Of a stretch of DNA of 64,000 nucleotides, positions 36,495-44,031 are shown piece by piece; the first letter of the stretch is position 1; the number at the start of each line of letters is the position of its first letter. Under the pieces are notes generated by a model. It did not search any database. It was given only the letters and a program-made list of their open reading frames with translations, and had not been told where the DNA came from. Source of the stretch: Amycolatopsis decaplanina DSM 44594 (GTDB lineage Bacteria; Actinomycetota; Actinomycetes; Mycobacteriales; Pseudonocardiaceae); assembly GCF_000342005.1 (NCBI RefSeq), contig NZ_AOHO01000071.1, positions 1 through 64,000 on the forward strand, written 5' to 3'. The translations under genes were made by a program, and so were the position numbers.

Positions 36495-36582
36495 CACGGT
36501 TCATGGTGCCATGGGCGCTCAGAGGCCTTACTCTCGGCGCGCCTGCGCCCCGAATCGGACGATCGCGTCCTACAGTCGGCTG

Positions 36583-37146
36583 GTGACCGCGATGACGTCA
36601 GTACCCGATCTCTTCCGTGAAGCCGTCGCGGCGTTGCAATCGGTCCGGCCCCGTCCCGAAGTGCGGCTGGAGAAGATGCGCCCGCCGCAGCGCCTGGCGC
36701 CGTGGTCCTACGCGGTGAGCTGTGAGGTGGAAGGGCCGGCGGACGTGCTGGCGTCGGGACGGCTGGTGCTGCTGCACGATCCGGAGGGCCAGGAGGGCTG
36801 GGACGGGGTCCTGCGGCTGGTCATGTACGTCCGCGCGGAACTCGACCGGGAACTGGCGACCGATCCCTTCCTGCCCGCCGTGGGCTGGTCGTGGCTGACC
36901 GACGCGCTGGAGAGCTCCGGCGCGGAGTGGACGGCGCTGGGTGGCACGGTCACCGAGACGTCGTCGGCCCGCTTCGGCGACATCTCCGGGCCGGCGCGCA
37001 CCGACGATCTGGAACTGCGCGCGTCCTGGACGCCCACCGACGCGGCGCTGCGGTCGCACGGGCAGGCCTTCTGCCAGGTGATGGCGAGTGTCGTCGGACT
37101 GCCGCCGGTCGGCGTGGCCCTCTTCGAGCAGCGCCAGTCCTCCTGA
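36583..37146 (+). CDS. DUF3000 family protein
   Basis: A 187-residue soluble protein of DUF3000, an actinobacterial family found next to RNase D and hemE (as Rv2680 in M. tuberculosis). The core is APWSYAVSCEVEG, GRLVLLHDPEGQEGWDG and FLPAVGWSWLTDAL; the function is unknown. A TACAGT box ends exactly 6 nt before the GTG at 36583, so I prefer this over the ATG at 36592. It is divergent from hemE. The last 19 bases of the gene are repeated exactly at 37266-37284. Confidence 0.87.
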   Translation: MTAMTSVPDLFREAVAALQSVRPRPEVRLEKMRPPQRLAPWSYAVSCEVEGPADVLASGRLVLLHDPEGQEGWDGVLRLVMYVRAELDRELATDPFLPAVGWSWLTDALESSGAEWTALGGTVTETSSARFGDISGPARTDDLELRASWTPTDAALRSHGQAFCQVMASVVGLPPVGVALFEQRQSS

Positions 37147-37284
37147 AGGCGGGCGGTGCCGGCCTCGGTTGCCTGCCTGAAGTACATGAAGGCCCCCTTC
37201 ATTGCGCTAGACGCGGTAAAGGGGGCCTTCACGTACTGGGAAAGGTCGTGTACCGGACGATCACCGCAGCGCCAGTCCTCCTGA
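37128..37284. repeat. 19-bp direct repeat flanking a family B hairpin
   Basis: GCAGCGCCAGTCCTCCTGA occurs at 37128-37146, where it encodes the end of the DUF3000 protein including its stop, and again exactly at 37266-37284, with 119 nt between. The family B hairpin at 37181-37237 lies inside. It looks like a target duplication or a small tandem duplication around the inserted element. Confidence 0.7.
37181..37237. repeat. Family B hairpin element
   Basis: Arms 37181-37201 and 37217-37237 pair over 21 nt with two mismatches; the core is GAAGGCCCCCTTC. It follows the DUF3000 stop by 34 nt. No T tract follows. Confidence 0.75.
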
Positions 37285-37420
37285 GGCTCACCGCGCCCAC
37301 TCCGACACGCCGAATCCCCCGCAATCGAGACATGGCATTCGGGTAATTTTGCGATTCCGGCCAGCTAGCGTTGCTAGGAAAGCTAGCGGTACTAAAGGTC
37401 CCTTGCTCCCATCCTCGGAT

Positions 37421-37471
37421 CCGTGAAGGCCTCCTTCACTACCCTCAAGGTAGGCAAGGAGGCCTTCACGG
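37421..37471. repeat. Family B hairpin element
   Basis: A perfect 16-bp outer stem (37421-37436 with 37456-37471, CCGTGAAGGCCTCCTT) and a 5-bp inner stem (CTACC 37439-37443 with GGTAG 37449-37453). It is not close to any gene end (nearest coding start is about 670 nt away), so it is not acting as a simple terminator. Confidence 0.75.
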
Positions 37472-38127
37472 ACCGTCGCGAGACTCGGGCAGACCCGCGA
37501 AGCGACCGAAGCAGCCTTCCCTTGCCTCATTCACGAGCCTTTCAGAGCGTCCGTACGCCACCGAGAGGCACTTCGGGGACATCTTGGATCAGACCGGCTC
37601 CGACCAGCGCGGAGCCGGTCGATCAGAGGTCTGGACCACCCCGTTCGTGCTAATGCCGCCGTCACCGTGCGCAACAAGATCGAACTCCCCCGAAGCGACC
37701 CAGCGGCCATCCCGCCATGCTTCCGGAGCGTTACCACGATGGTTACCGAGCGAAGCGGTCATGACTCTCCGCGATGGTGATCAAGCCCATGCCGGAGGCG
37801 GTTTCCGCCCCTCGCCGCCCCGCCCTCCGACGGTCCCGGGCAGAGGCACCGGCAGGTGCACGGTCCATCTGCACAGTCGGTTGGGTCCCGGTAACCCCAG
37901 TGCATCGTGTTCTTTCGGCGATGCGTTAGCCACCGGCTGTGTACTAGCCCGATCGTGTTACAACGAACTCCCTGAGTAACTACTCGTTTGAGATAGATAC
38001 CCATTCGATCCCCCCGCGAAGGCCTCAGGACGGCTACAGTGCCATCGACGACACCACTTTCGGTCTAAAGCTGGCGCGGCTAAACGGCCGAAAGTCCCGG
38101 TGCCGGTCGGGGGGCACGACCGACTCC

Positions 38128-38236
38128 AGGGAGGTAGTGACGTGGCTACCGTCGGCATTTCTCAGGCCGTCCGATCCACGCCAGCCGGTTCATTGCCGGC
38201 GAGCATGGTTCCGCACCCGCGGGAAGAGCTTTTTCC
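38128..38236 (+). other. Ribosome site and out-of-frame N-terminal segment of the response regulator
   Basis: AGGGAGG (38128-38134) stands 7 nt before GTG 38142, the best start signal of this region. Reading from 38142 gives VATVGISQAVRSTPAGSLPA and ends after 41 residues at 38267. A shift back by one base at the T5 run (38230-38234) would join residue 31 (EELF) to SVLVVDDH of the response regulator. This suggests either programmed -1 frameshifting, a one-base deletion in the T run, or a sequencing error. Confidence 0.6.
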
Positions 38237-38857
38237 GTGTTGGTGGTCGATGACCACCCGCTGTTGAGGGAGGCAATCTCAGCAAGACTCGCACAGATGG
38301 GTGCGGGCACCGTCCACGAGGCCGCCACGGTGGCCGAGGCGAGGGCGCGAGCACAGGCCACCGGGCCTTGTGACCTCGCGATCCTCGATCTCGGACTGCC
38401 GGACGGCAGCGGCATCGAGTTGGTTACGGAACTCCGTAGCCACGGCTGGCCTCGGGTAGTGGTGCTCGCTTCATCAGACGACCCGTACGCGGTCAGGTCG
38501 GCGTTTCAGGCCGGCGCCCAGGCATACCTGCTCAAGTCGGCTTCGCCGGTCGTAGTGACCGACGGCGTCCGCAGGGTGCTCGAGGGCGGCGTCTACGCGG
38601 ACCCGAGCGTCGCACCGGTCCTGGCCACCGGCACCCGGGTCGCCGGCACCGACAACACCCCGCGCGAGCTTTCCGCGCGCGAGGTCGAGGTGCTGCAACT
38701 CGTCGCCGACGGCCAGAGCAACAAGGAGATCGGTGAGGAACTCAGCCTCTCCGCTCTCACGGTGAAGTCTCACCTCTCCCGCATCGGGCGCAAGCTCGGC
38801 ACGGGTGACCGGGCTCAGATGGTGGCGCTGGCCATGCGTGCCGGCGTGATCCGCTGA
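38237..38857 (+). CDS. Response regulator, NarL/LuxR family
   Basis: A 206-residue regulator as read in a single frame. The receiver domain (1-115) has the acidic pair in VVDDHPLL, phospho-acceptor Asp in ILDLGLPDGS, Ser in LASSDD and Lys in YLLKSA. The LuxR-type helix-turn-helix is at 140-200 (ELSAREVEVLQLVADGQSNKEIGEELSLSA). No histidine kinase is adjacent. GTG 38237 begins directly at the first strand, with only a weak GGGAAGAG site; the stronger start at 38142 is in another frame, so the true protein may be about 238 residues. The place between DUF3000 and RNase D is shared with Streptomyces, as I recall. Confidence 0.85.
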   Translation: MLVVDDHPLLREAISARLAQMGAGTVHEAATVAEARARAQATGPCDLAILDLGLPDGSGIELVTELRSHGWPRVVVLASSDDPYAVRSAFQAGAQAYLLKSASPVVVTDGVRRVLEGGVYADPSVAPVLATGTRVAGTDNTPRELSAREVEVLQLVADGQSNKEIGEELSLSALTVKSHLSRIGRKLGTGDRAQMVALAMRAGVIR

Positions 38858-38925
38858 CAAAGGCGAACAGCCCTGCGGGGCGGGCGGACCAGGCGCGGCC
38901 CGCTCGTCCCGTAGGGTCTTCACCT

Positions 38926-40191
38926 ATGGAAGGCGATCGACCCGGAGAACCGCAGACGGACCCGAAGACCGGCACCGATGACACCGGTGGACCGGTCCTG
39001 CTGCGTGAGCCCGCCGAGGGCACTCCACCGGTGATCGCCGACGCGACAGCCCTCGCCGAAGCCTGCGCGAAGATCGCCGGCGGCAGCGGGGCCATCGCCG
39101 TGGACACCGAACGCGCGTCCGGCTACCGATACTGGCCGAAGGCCTATCTGGTACAGCTGCGCCGCGAAGGTGCCGGCTCCTTCCTCATCGACCCCATTCC
39201 GCTCGAAGGGCAGCTCGAACCCCTCGCGGAAGTGCTCAACAACGCCGAATGGGTGTTGCACGCGGCCTCGCAGGACCTGCCGTGCCTCGCCGAACTCGAC
39301 CTGCGCCCGAAGAGCCTGTTCGACACCGAACTCGCCGGACGGCTCGCCGGGTACGAACGGGTCGCCCTCGGCACCCTCGTCGAACTCCTCCTCGGCTACC
39401 AGCTGGAGAAGGGCCACAGCGCGGCCGACTGGTCGAAGCGCCCGCTTCCCGTCGACTGGCTGAACTACGCCGCCCTCGACGTCGAGCTGCTCATCGAACT
39501 GCGTGAGAAGCTCGAAGCCGACTTGGCCGCCCAGGGCAAACTCGAATGGGCCCAGCAGGAATTCGAGGCCGTCCGCACCGCGCCGCCGCCCGCCCCTCGG
39601 GCCGAACCGTGGCGCCGGACGTCCGGGGTGCACAAGATCCGCAGCGCCCGCGGTCTCGCCGCCGTGCGCGAACTGTGGCAGGCACGCGACGAACTCGCCC
39701 GGAAACGCGATCGCGCGCCGAGCCGGATCCTGCCCGACAGCGCGATCATCAACGCCGTCACCGCGGACCCGAAGACCGTCGAGCAACTGCAGGCGCTGCC
39801 GGTGTTCAGCGGCCGGGTCCAGCGCAAGTACACCGCGAGCTGGTTGCGGCGTCTGCAGGCCGCCCGCGCGCTCCCCGCCGACGAACTGCCCACCCCCGCG
39901 CAGCAGACCGACGGACCGCCGCCGGTGAACCGGTGGTCGGACAAGGACCCCGACGCCGCCGCCCGGCTTTCGGCCGCCCGCGCGGCGCTGTCCGCGATCG
40001 CGGAGGACCGGCGGCTGCCGGTGGAGAACCTGCTGCTGCCGGAACTGGTGCGCCGTACCTGCTGGCGTCCGCCCGCGGACCTGAGCGAGGACTCGGTCGC
40101 CCAGGTTCTCCGCGACGGCGGTGCCCGGCCGTGGCAGGTCGAGCTGACCGTGGCGGTGCTGAGCAAGGCGCTCCACGCAACCGCCGCCTGA
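38926..40191 (+). CDS. rnd: Ribonuclease D (DEDDy 3'-5' exonuclease with HRDC domains)
   Basis: A 421-residue RNase D-like enzyme that trims RNA 3' ends. The exonuclease domain (about 40-215) has IAVDTERASGY (DxE), HAASQDLPCLAEL (Asp) and YAALDVELLIEL (Y...D); an HRDC domain lies at about 230-310 with a second helical region after it. A TAGGGT box ends 8 nt before the ATG at 38926, so the message is probably leaderless. In Streptomyces thiolase and fadB-like genes come next; here about 11 kb of other genes separate them. Confidence 0.92.
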   Translation: MEGDRPGEPQTDPKTGTDDTGGPVLLREPAEGTPPVIADATALAEACAKIAGGSGAIAVDTERASGYRYWPKAYLVQLRREGAGSFLIDPIPLEGQLEPLAEVLNNAEWVLHAASQDLPCLAELDLRPKSLFDTELAGRLAGYERVALGTLVELLLGYQLEKGHSAADWSKRPLPVDWLNYAALDVELLIELREKLEADLAAQGKLEWAQQEFEAVRTAPPPAPRAEPWRRTSGVHKIRSARGLAAVRELWQARDELARKRDRAPSRILPDSAIINAVTADPKTVEQLQALPVFSGRVQRKYTASWLRRLQAARALPADELPTPAQQTDGPPPVNRWSDKDPDAAARLSAARAALSAIAEDRRLPVENLLLPELVRRTCWRPPADLSEDSVAQVLRDGGARPWQVELTVAVLSKALHATAA

Positions 40192-40197
40192 CCGGGA

Positions 40198-40276
40198 GCT
40201 GAAGGACGCCTTCGCCGCATCTCACGCGGCGAAGGACGCTTTCGTCTCATCGCATACGGGGAAAGTCCCCTTCAGC
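40198..40276. repeat. Nested hairpin between rnd and the TetR gene
   Basis: An inner perfect 10-bp stem (CCTTCGCCGC, 40209-40218, with 40226-40235) is enclosed by an 8-bp outer stem (GCTGAAGG, 40198-40205, with 40269-40276). GAAGGAC units recur four times in either orientation, relating it to family B. It lies between the convergent rnd and TetR genes and includes the TetR stop codon. Confidence 0.65.
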
Positions 40277-40928
40277 CCTCCAGCAACGCCCGCGCGGAGA
40301 CGCGCAGCGCGGCGTCCGGCTCCCCGAGACCGGCGAGCCTCAGCACGCTGTCGGCCCCTTCGACGGCGTGCGCCTCGACGTCCAGATCCGGCTGGTCACG
40401 CCGGACGATCGCGATGCTCTCGACGAGCCCGAACACGAGGTCGGTCCGGATGCCGAGGAGGTCCCCCGGGACGCCGGCGGCCGCGACGAGCGAGCCGTAG
40501 ACGCGTTTGAGTTCCGCCCGCTCGGCCCGGAATCGCGCCAGCCGCGGCGACGAGATCTCCGGCAGCAGGTACAGGGCACCGAGGTTGTGCCGCGCGCTGC
40601 CGAGCAGATGGATGTCCGCGTAGGCCAGCGCCCACAGCCGCGTGCCGACCGGCGCGAGCTGGGCCGAAAGGCCGCCCGCGACGTCCAGTGACGGCCGGAC
40701 GGTGTCCTCCAGCAGCGCCGCGAGAATGTCCTCTTTGGACGGAAAGTGGTAGTAGAGCGACGCCTGGCGCAGCCCTGCGCGTTCGGCGATGGCCCGTGTG
40801 GTCGTCGCCGCGTATCCGGCGCCGGTGAACAGCTCCCCCGCCGCGTCCAGTACGGCGAGCCGCGCTTCCCGCTTGCTCGCGGCGGCGCCGCTGGCTCTCG
40901 GCCTGCCCACCCCGGTCGTTTTCGTCAT
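40272..40928 (-). CDS. TetR family transcriptional regulator
   Basis: A 218-residue repressor. The TetR helix-turn-helix covers about residues 22-68 (GYAATTTRAIAERAGLRQAS, then LYYHFPSKEDI). The ligand domain is not recognisable. It is divergent from the permease gene of the guanidine/urea operon, with 177 nt between, which makes it the likely local regulator; I see no guanidine riboswitch that would do this job. Confidence 0.87.
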   Translation of the reverse strand: MTKTTGVGRPRASGAAASKREARLAVLDAAGELFTGAGYAATTTRAIAERAGLRQASLYYHFPSKEDILAALLEDTVRPSLDVAGGLSAQLAPVGTRLWALAYADIHLLGSARHNLGALYLLPEISSPRLARFRAERAELKRVYGSLVAAAGVPGDLLGIRTDLVFGLVESIAIVRRDQPDLDVEAHAVEGADSVLRLAGLGEPDAALRVSARALLEG

Positions 40929-41105
40929 CTATCCGATCCTGCCATTTCTCCGCGAAGATCTTTGTTACGTCCGGCGGTCGGCCCAGGTTACCGAATCCGG
41001 TATCTGTTAACACCGCGCTTACCCGGCGGAGATCGGAAGGATCCCGCACGCGCTTAATTTCGGTCAGCCGATCGAAATTCGGCCCTTGAGACAGGAGCCT
41101 CCGCA

Positions 41106-42572
41106 ATGCCTTCCGAAGACCTTTCCGCCTTCGGGTACCGCCAAGAACTTCGCCGGACACTCGGCGGTTTCTCCGCCTTCGCCGCCGGTTTCTCCTTCGT
41201 TTCCATCCTGACCACGGTGTTTCAGCTGTTCGCCTTCGGCTATTCCTTCGGCGACACGCTCTTCTTCTGGACATGGCCGCTGGTGATCGCCGGGCAATTG
41301 CTCGTCGCGCTCAACTTCGCCGAACTCGCCGCCCGATTCCCGCTGGCCGGATCGGTTTACCAGTGGGCGAAACATCTCTCCCCCGGATTCGCGGGGTGGC
41401 TCGCCGGCTGGATGATGCTGGTGGGCTGCGTCGTGGCCCTCGCCGGCGCCGCGATCGCGCTGCAGGTCGTCCTCCCCTCGGTCTGGAGCGGGTTCCAGCT
41501 CGTCGGTGGGGATCCGGCGATCACCTCCCCGACCGGCGCGAGCAACGCGGTCCTGCTCGGCACCCTGCTGATCGTCCTCACCACCGCCATCAACGCGGGC
41601 GGCGTGCGGCTCATGGCGCGGATCAACGACATCGGGGTCGCGGCCGAACTCGTCGGCGTCCTCGTGCTGATCATCGGTCTCGCGATGTTCGCCGTCCGCG
41701 GCCCGCAGGTCGTGCTCCAGCCCGCGGGCGAAAGCCCGGGAGCCGGCGGCGTTCTCGCTTCGGCGTTGATGGCCGCGTACGTTCTGTACGGTTTCGATAC
41801 CGCCGCCTCCGTCGCCGAGGAGACCAAGGACGCGCGCCGCACCGCACCGCGCGCCGTGCTCCGCGCACTCCTGATCTCGGGGCTCGGCGGGCTCGCCGTC
41901 GTCCTCACCGCGCTGATGGCGGCACCGAGCCTGACCGACGGGCAACTGGCCGGGAAAGGCCTGCCGTACGTGATCACGGCCGTCTTCGGTGACACACTCG
42001 GCCGGGTCTTCCTCGCCGACGTAGCGATCGCGGTCGTCGTCTGCACCCTGACCATCCAGACCGGCACCGTCCGGCTGATCTACTCGATGGCGCGCGACGG
42101 CGCGCTCCCCGGCGCCAGAAGGCTTTCCGCGGTGAACGCCCGCACCGGCACGCCGATCGCGCCCGCGGTGCTGTCCGGGGTGCTCGCCATCGGACTCCTG
42201 CTGCTGAACCTGGGGAATCCGACGATCTTCAGCACCATCACCGGCACTTCGGTGGTCGTGGTCTACCTCGCCTACCTCCTGGTGACCGGACCACTGCTGC
42301 TCCGGCGCCGTCAAGGCCGTTTCACCCCGGAACCCGGCCATTTCTCCCTGGGGCGATGGGCTATTCCGGTCAACATGGCGGCAGTAGGGTACGGCGCGAT
42401 GATGATCGTCAACATCGCTTGGCCACGAGCCGAGATCTACGACCTGGCGGGTACCGGTTCCGTCTGGGTCCTGTTGTTCCCGATCGAGTTCGTCGGCGCC
42501 GCACTGCTCACCGGCTACCTCTGCTGGCGCCGCCGCTCCGCGCTCACCACGGTTTCCGTCCCCGCGATCTGA
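41106..42572 (+). CDS. APC superfamily amine/amino-acid permease
   Basis: A 488-residue transporter with about twelve hydrophobic segments. The N-terminal YRQELRRTLGGFSAFAAGFS and FNFAELAARFPLAGSVYQWAK-like block (read here as LNFAELAARFPLAGSVYQW) place it in the APC (ACT/bacterial permease) group. It heads an operon with the carboxyguanidine deiminase and urea/guanidine carboxylase genes, so guanidine, urea or a related amine is the likely cargo. The ATG follows GACAGGAG at good spacing. Confidence 0.88.
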   Translation: MPSEDLSAFGYRQELRRTLGGFSAFAAGFSFVSILTTVFQLFAFGYSFGDTLFFWTWPLVIAGQLLVALNFAELAARFPLAGSVYQWAKHLSPGFAGWLAGWMMLVGCVVALAGAAIALQVVLPSVWSGFQLVGGDPAITSPTGASNAVLLGTLLIVLTTAINAGGVRLMARINDIGVAAELVGVLVLIIGLAMFAVRGPQVVLQPAGESPGAGGVLASALMAAYVLYGFDTAASVAEETKDARRTAPRAVLRALLISGLGGLAVVLTALMAAPSLTDGQLAGKGLPYVITAVFGDTLGRVFLADVAIAVVVCTLTIQTGTVRLIYSMARDGALPGARRLSAVNARTGTPIAPAVLSGVLAIGLLLLNLGNPTIFSTITGTSVVVVYLAYLLVTGPLLLRRRQGRFTPEPGHFSLGRWAIPVNMAAVGYGAMMIVNIAWPRAEIYDLAGTGSVWVLLFPIEFVGAALLTGYLCWRRRSALTTVSVPAI

Positions 42573-42583
42573 AGGAAGGTTCC

Positions 42584-43417
42584 ATGAGCACGACATCGAC
42601 CACGTACGGCGCTCGCGACCACGCCCGCGCCCAAGCGGGCACGGTGGCCGACGCGATGCCCGCCATCCCGGCGTCCACCTGGCCGGATCCGCCGCCCGGG
42701 ATCGACCCGGCGAAGCTGGTCTGGGCCGAGACCGTCGCCGGCGGCGGCTACACCCACAAGGTCCTCGCCCGCGGCACCGAACTGCGGCTGACCGACGTCG
42801 AGGGCGACGCCTGCGCGCATCTGCTGCTGTTCAACGCCGACCAGCCCTGGGAACGGCTGAACGTCGCGGACACGGTGAAGGTCCAGTGGAACGCCTATCT
42901 CGGCGAATCGATCGCCCTGCTTTCCGATCAGGCCCGGGTGCTCGCGACCGTCGTCACCGACGAGAGCGGCAGGCACGACGCACTCTGCGGAACATCCACT
43001 GTGGACGGTAACGCCGAGCGCTACGGTGATGGGAGCCCGCAGGGCGATTCACCGTCGGGGAACGCGCTGTTCACCCTCGCCGCCGCCAAACACGGCCTCA
43101 CGCCGCGCGATCTCCCGCCGAGCCTGTCCTTCTTCCAGGGCGTCCACGTGGAGACCGACGGCGGGCTGACGTTCACCGGTTCGGCGGGTCCCGGCAAGTC
43201 CGTGGTCCTGCGCACCGAACTCCCGGTGGTCGTCCTGATCGCCAACGTGGCGCATCCGCTCGACCCGCGCCCGGACTACACGGTCACCCCGCTGCGCGTC
43301 CTCGCCCAGCGAAGCGCGCCGTCCACTCCGGACAGTCCTGAATGGACGGCCTCACCCGAGGCACAGCGCGCCTTCGAGAACACCGCCGACTACCTCACCG
43401 CTAGGGGCCTGGCATGA
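42584..43417 (+). CDS. cgdA: Urea amidolyase-associated protein 1 / carboxyguanidine deiminase subunit
   Basis: A 277-residue DUF1989-type protein. UAAP1 and UAAP2 proteins were shown to be the two subunits of carboxyguanidine deiminase (CgdAB), which turns carboxyguanidine into allophanate. Conserved blocks are VEGDACAHLLLFNAD, GRHDALCGTS and ERYGDGSPQG. The ATG follows GAAGGAAGG. It is 11 nt after the permease stop and overlaps the next gene by 4 nt. Assignment of A versus B is by order and size, so the symbol is tentative. Confidence 0.82.
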   Translation: MSTTSTTYGARDHARAQAGTVADAMPAIPASTWPDPPPGIDPAKLVWAETVAGGGYTHKVLARGTELRLTDVEGDACAHLLLFNADQPWERLNVADTVKVQWNAYLGESIALLSDQARVLATVVTDESGRHDALCGTSTVDGNAERYGDGSPQGDSPSGNALFTLAAAKHGLTPRDLPPSLSFFQGVHVETDGGLTFTGSAGPGKSVVLRTELPVVVLIANVAHPLDPRPDYTVTPLRVLAQRSAPSTPDSPEWTASPEAQRAFENTADYLTARGLA

Positions 43418-44031
43418 CCACGACGATCATCTCCGACACCGAGGTCGCCGCCCGGGCGCCGTACTCCACCGTGCTCCACAAGGGCGAGACGCTCGCGATC
43501 ATCGACCTCGGCGGCAACCAGGCCGTCGACTTCCTCTGCTACGACGCCGCCGACACGGCGAAGAGATACAGCGCGGCCGCCACGATCGCCGCGCAGCGCA
43601 ACATCTTCCTCACCATCGGCAGCGTGTTGCGCACGGGCGAGGGCGCGCCACTGCTGACCGTCGTCGAGGACACCTGCGGACGGCACGACACGATCGGCGG
43701 CGCCTGCAGCAAGGAATCGAACAGCCTCCGCTACGGCCAGCACACGCGGTACCAGCACGCCTGCGTCGAGAACTTCCTGACCGAGGGCGCGAAATGGGGT
43801 CTCGGCAAACGGGATCTGGTCAGCAACGTCAACTGGTACATGAACGTGCCGGTGGAACAGGACGGCACGCTCGGCATCGTCGACGGCATCTCCGCACCCG
43901 GCCTCGAAGTCAAACTGCGCGCCGAGACCGACGTCCTGGTGCTGGTGTCGAACTGCCCGCAGATCAACAACCCGTGCAACGGCTTCGACCCGACGCCGGT
44001 CCGCATGATCGTCACCGGCGGTGACGCGTGA
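43414..44031 (+). CDS. cgdB: Urea amidolyase-associated protein 2 / carboxyguanidine deiminase subunit
   Basis: A 205-residue DUF1989-type protein, the second deiminase subunit. Typical blocks are LGGNQAVDFLCYDA, DTIGGACSKESNSLRYG, NVNWYMNVP and SNCPQINNPCNGFDPTPV; its cysteines are candidates for zinc binding. Start and stop both overlap neighbours by 4 nt (ATGA and GTGA), so it should be made in equal amounts with subunit 1 and the carboxylase. The gene letter is tentative. Confidence 0.84.
   Translation: MTTTIISDTEVAARAPYSTVLHKGETLAIIDLGGNQAVDFLCYDAADTAKRYSAAATIAAQRNIFLTIGSVLRTGEGAPLLTVVEDTCGRHDTIGGACSKESNSLRYGQHTRYQHACVENFLTEGAKWGLGKRDLVSNVNWYMNVPVEQDGTLGIVDGISAPGLEVKLRAETDVLVLVSNCPQINNPCNGFDPTPVRMIVTGGDA

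Larger units (their letters stand above)
37147..38141. other. Long intergenic region with hairpin elements
   Basis: Nearly 1 kb without a supportable gene. It contains two family B hairpins, the second copy of the 19-bp repeat, and from about 37480 onward sequence with no motif I can assign. Open frames at 37371-37979 and 37759-38004 have odd composition (Arg/Pro/Ser-rich) and no ribosome site, so I leave them out. The leader of the response regulator must lie at its right end. Confidence 0.6.

Noticed and set aside
37371-37979. 202-aa open frame in the long gap, and two shorter ones
   Set aside because: No ribosome site or leaderless box, Arg/Pro/Ser-rich composition, and it passes straight through a family B hairpin.
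40929-41105. Guanidine-I (ykkC) riboswitch before the guanidine/urea operon
   Set aside because: The operon invites one, but the conserved ykkC core sequences are not in this 177-nt gap on the + strand, and no matching paired layout is visible.
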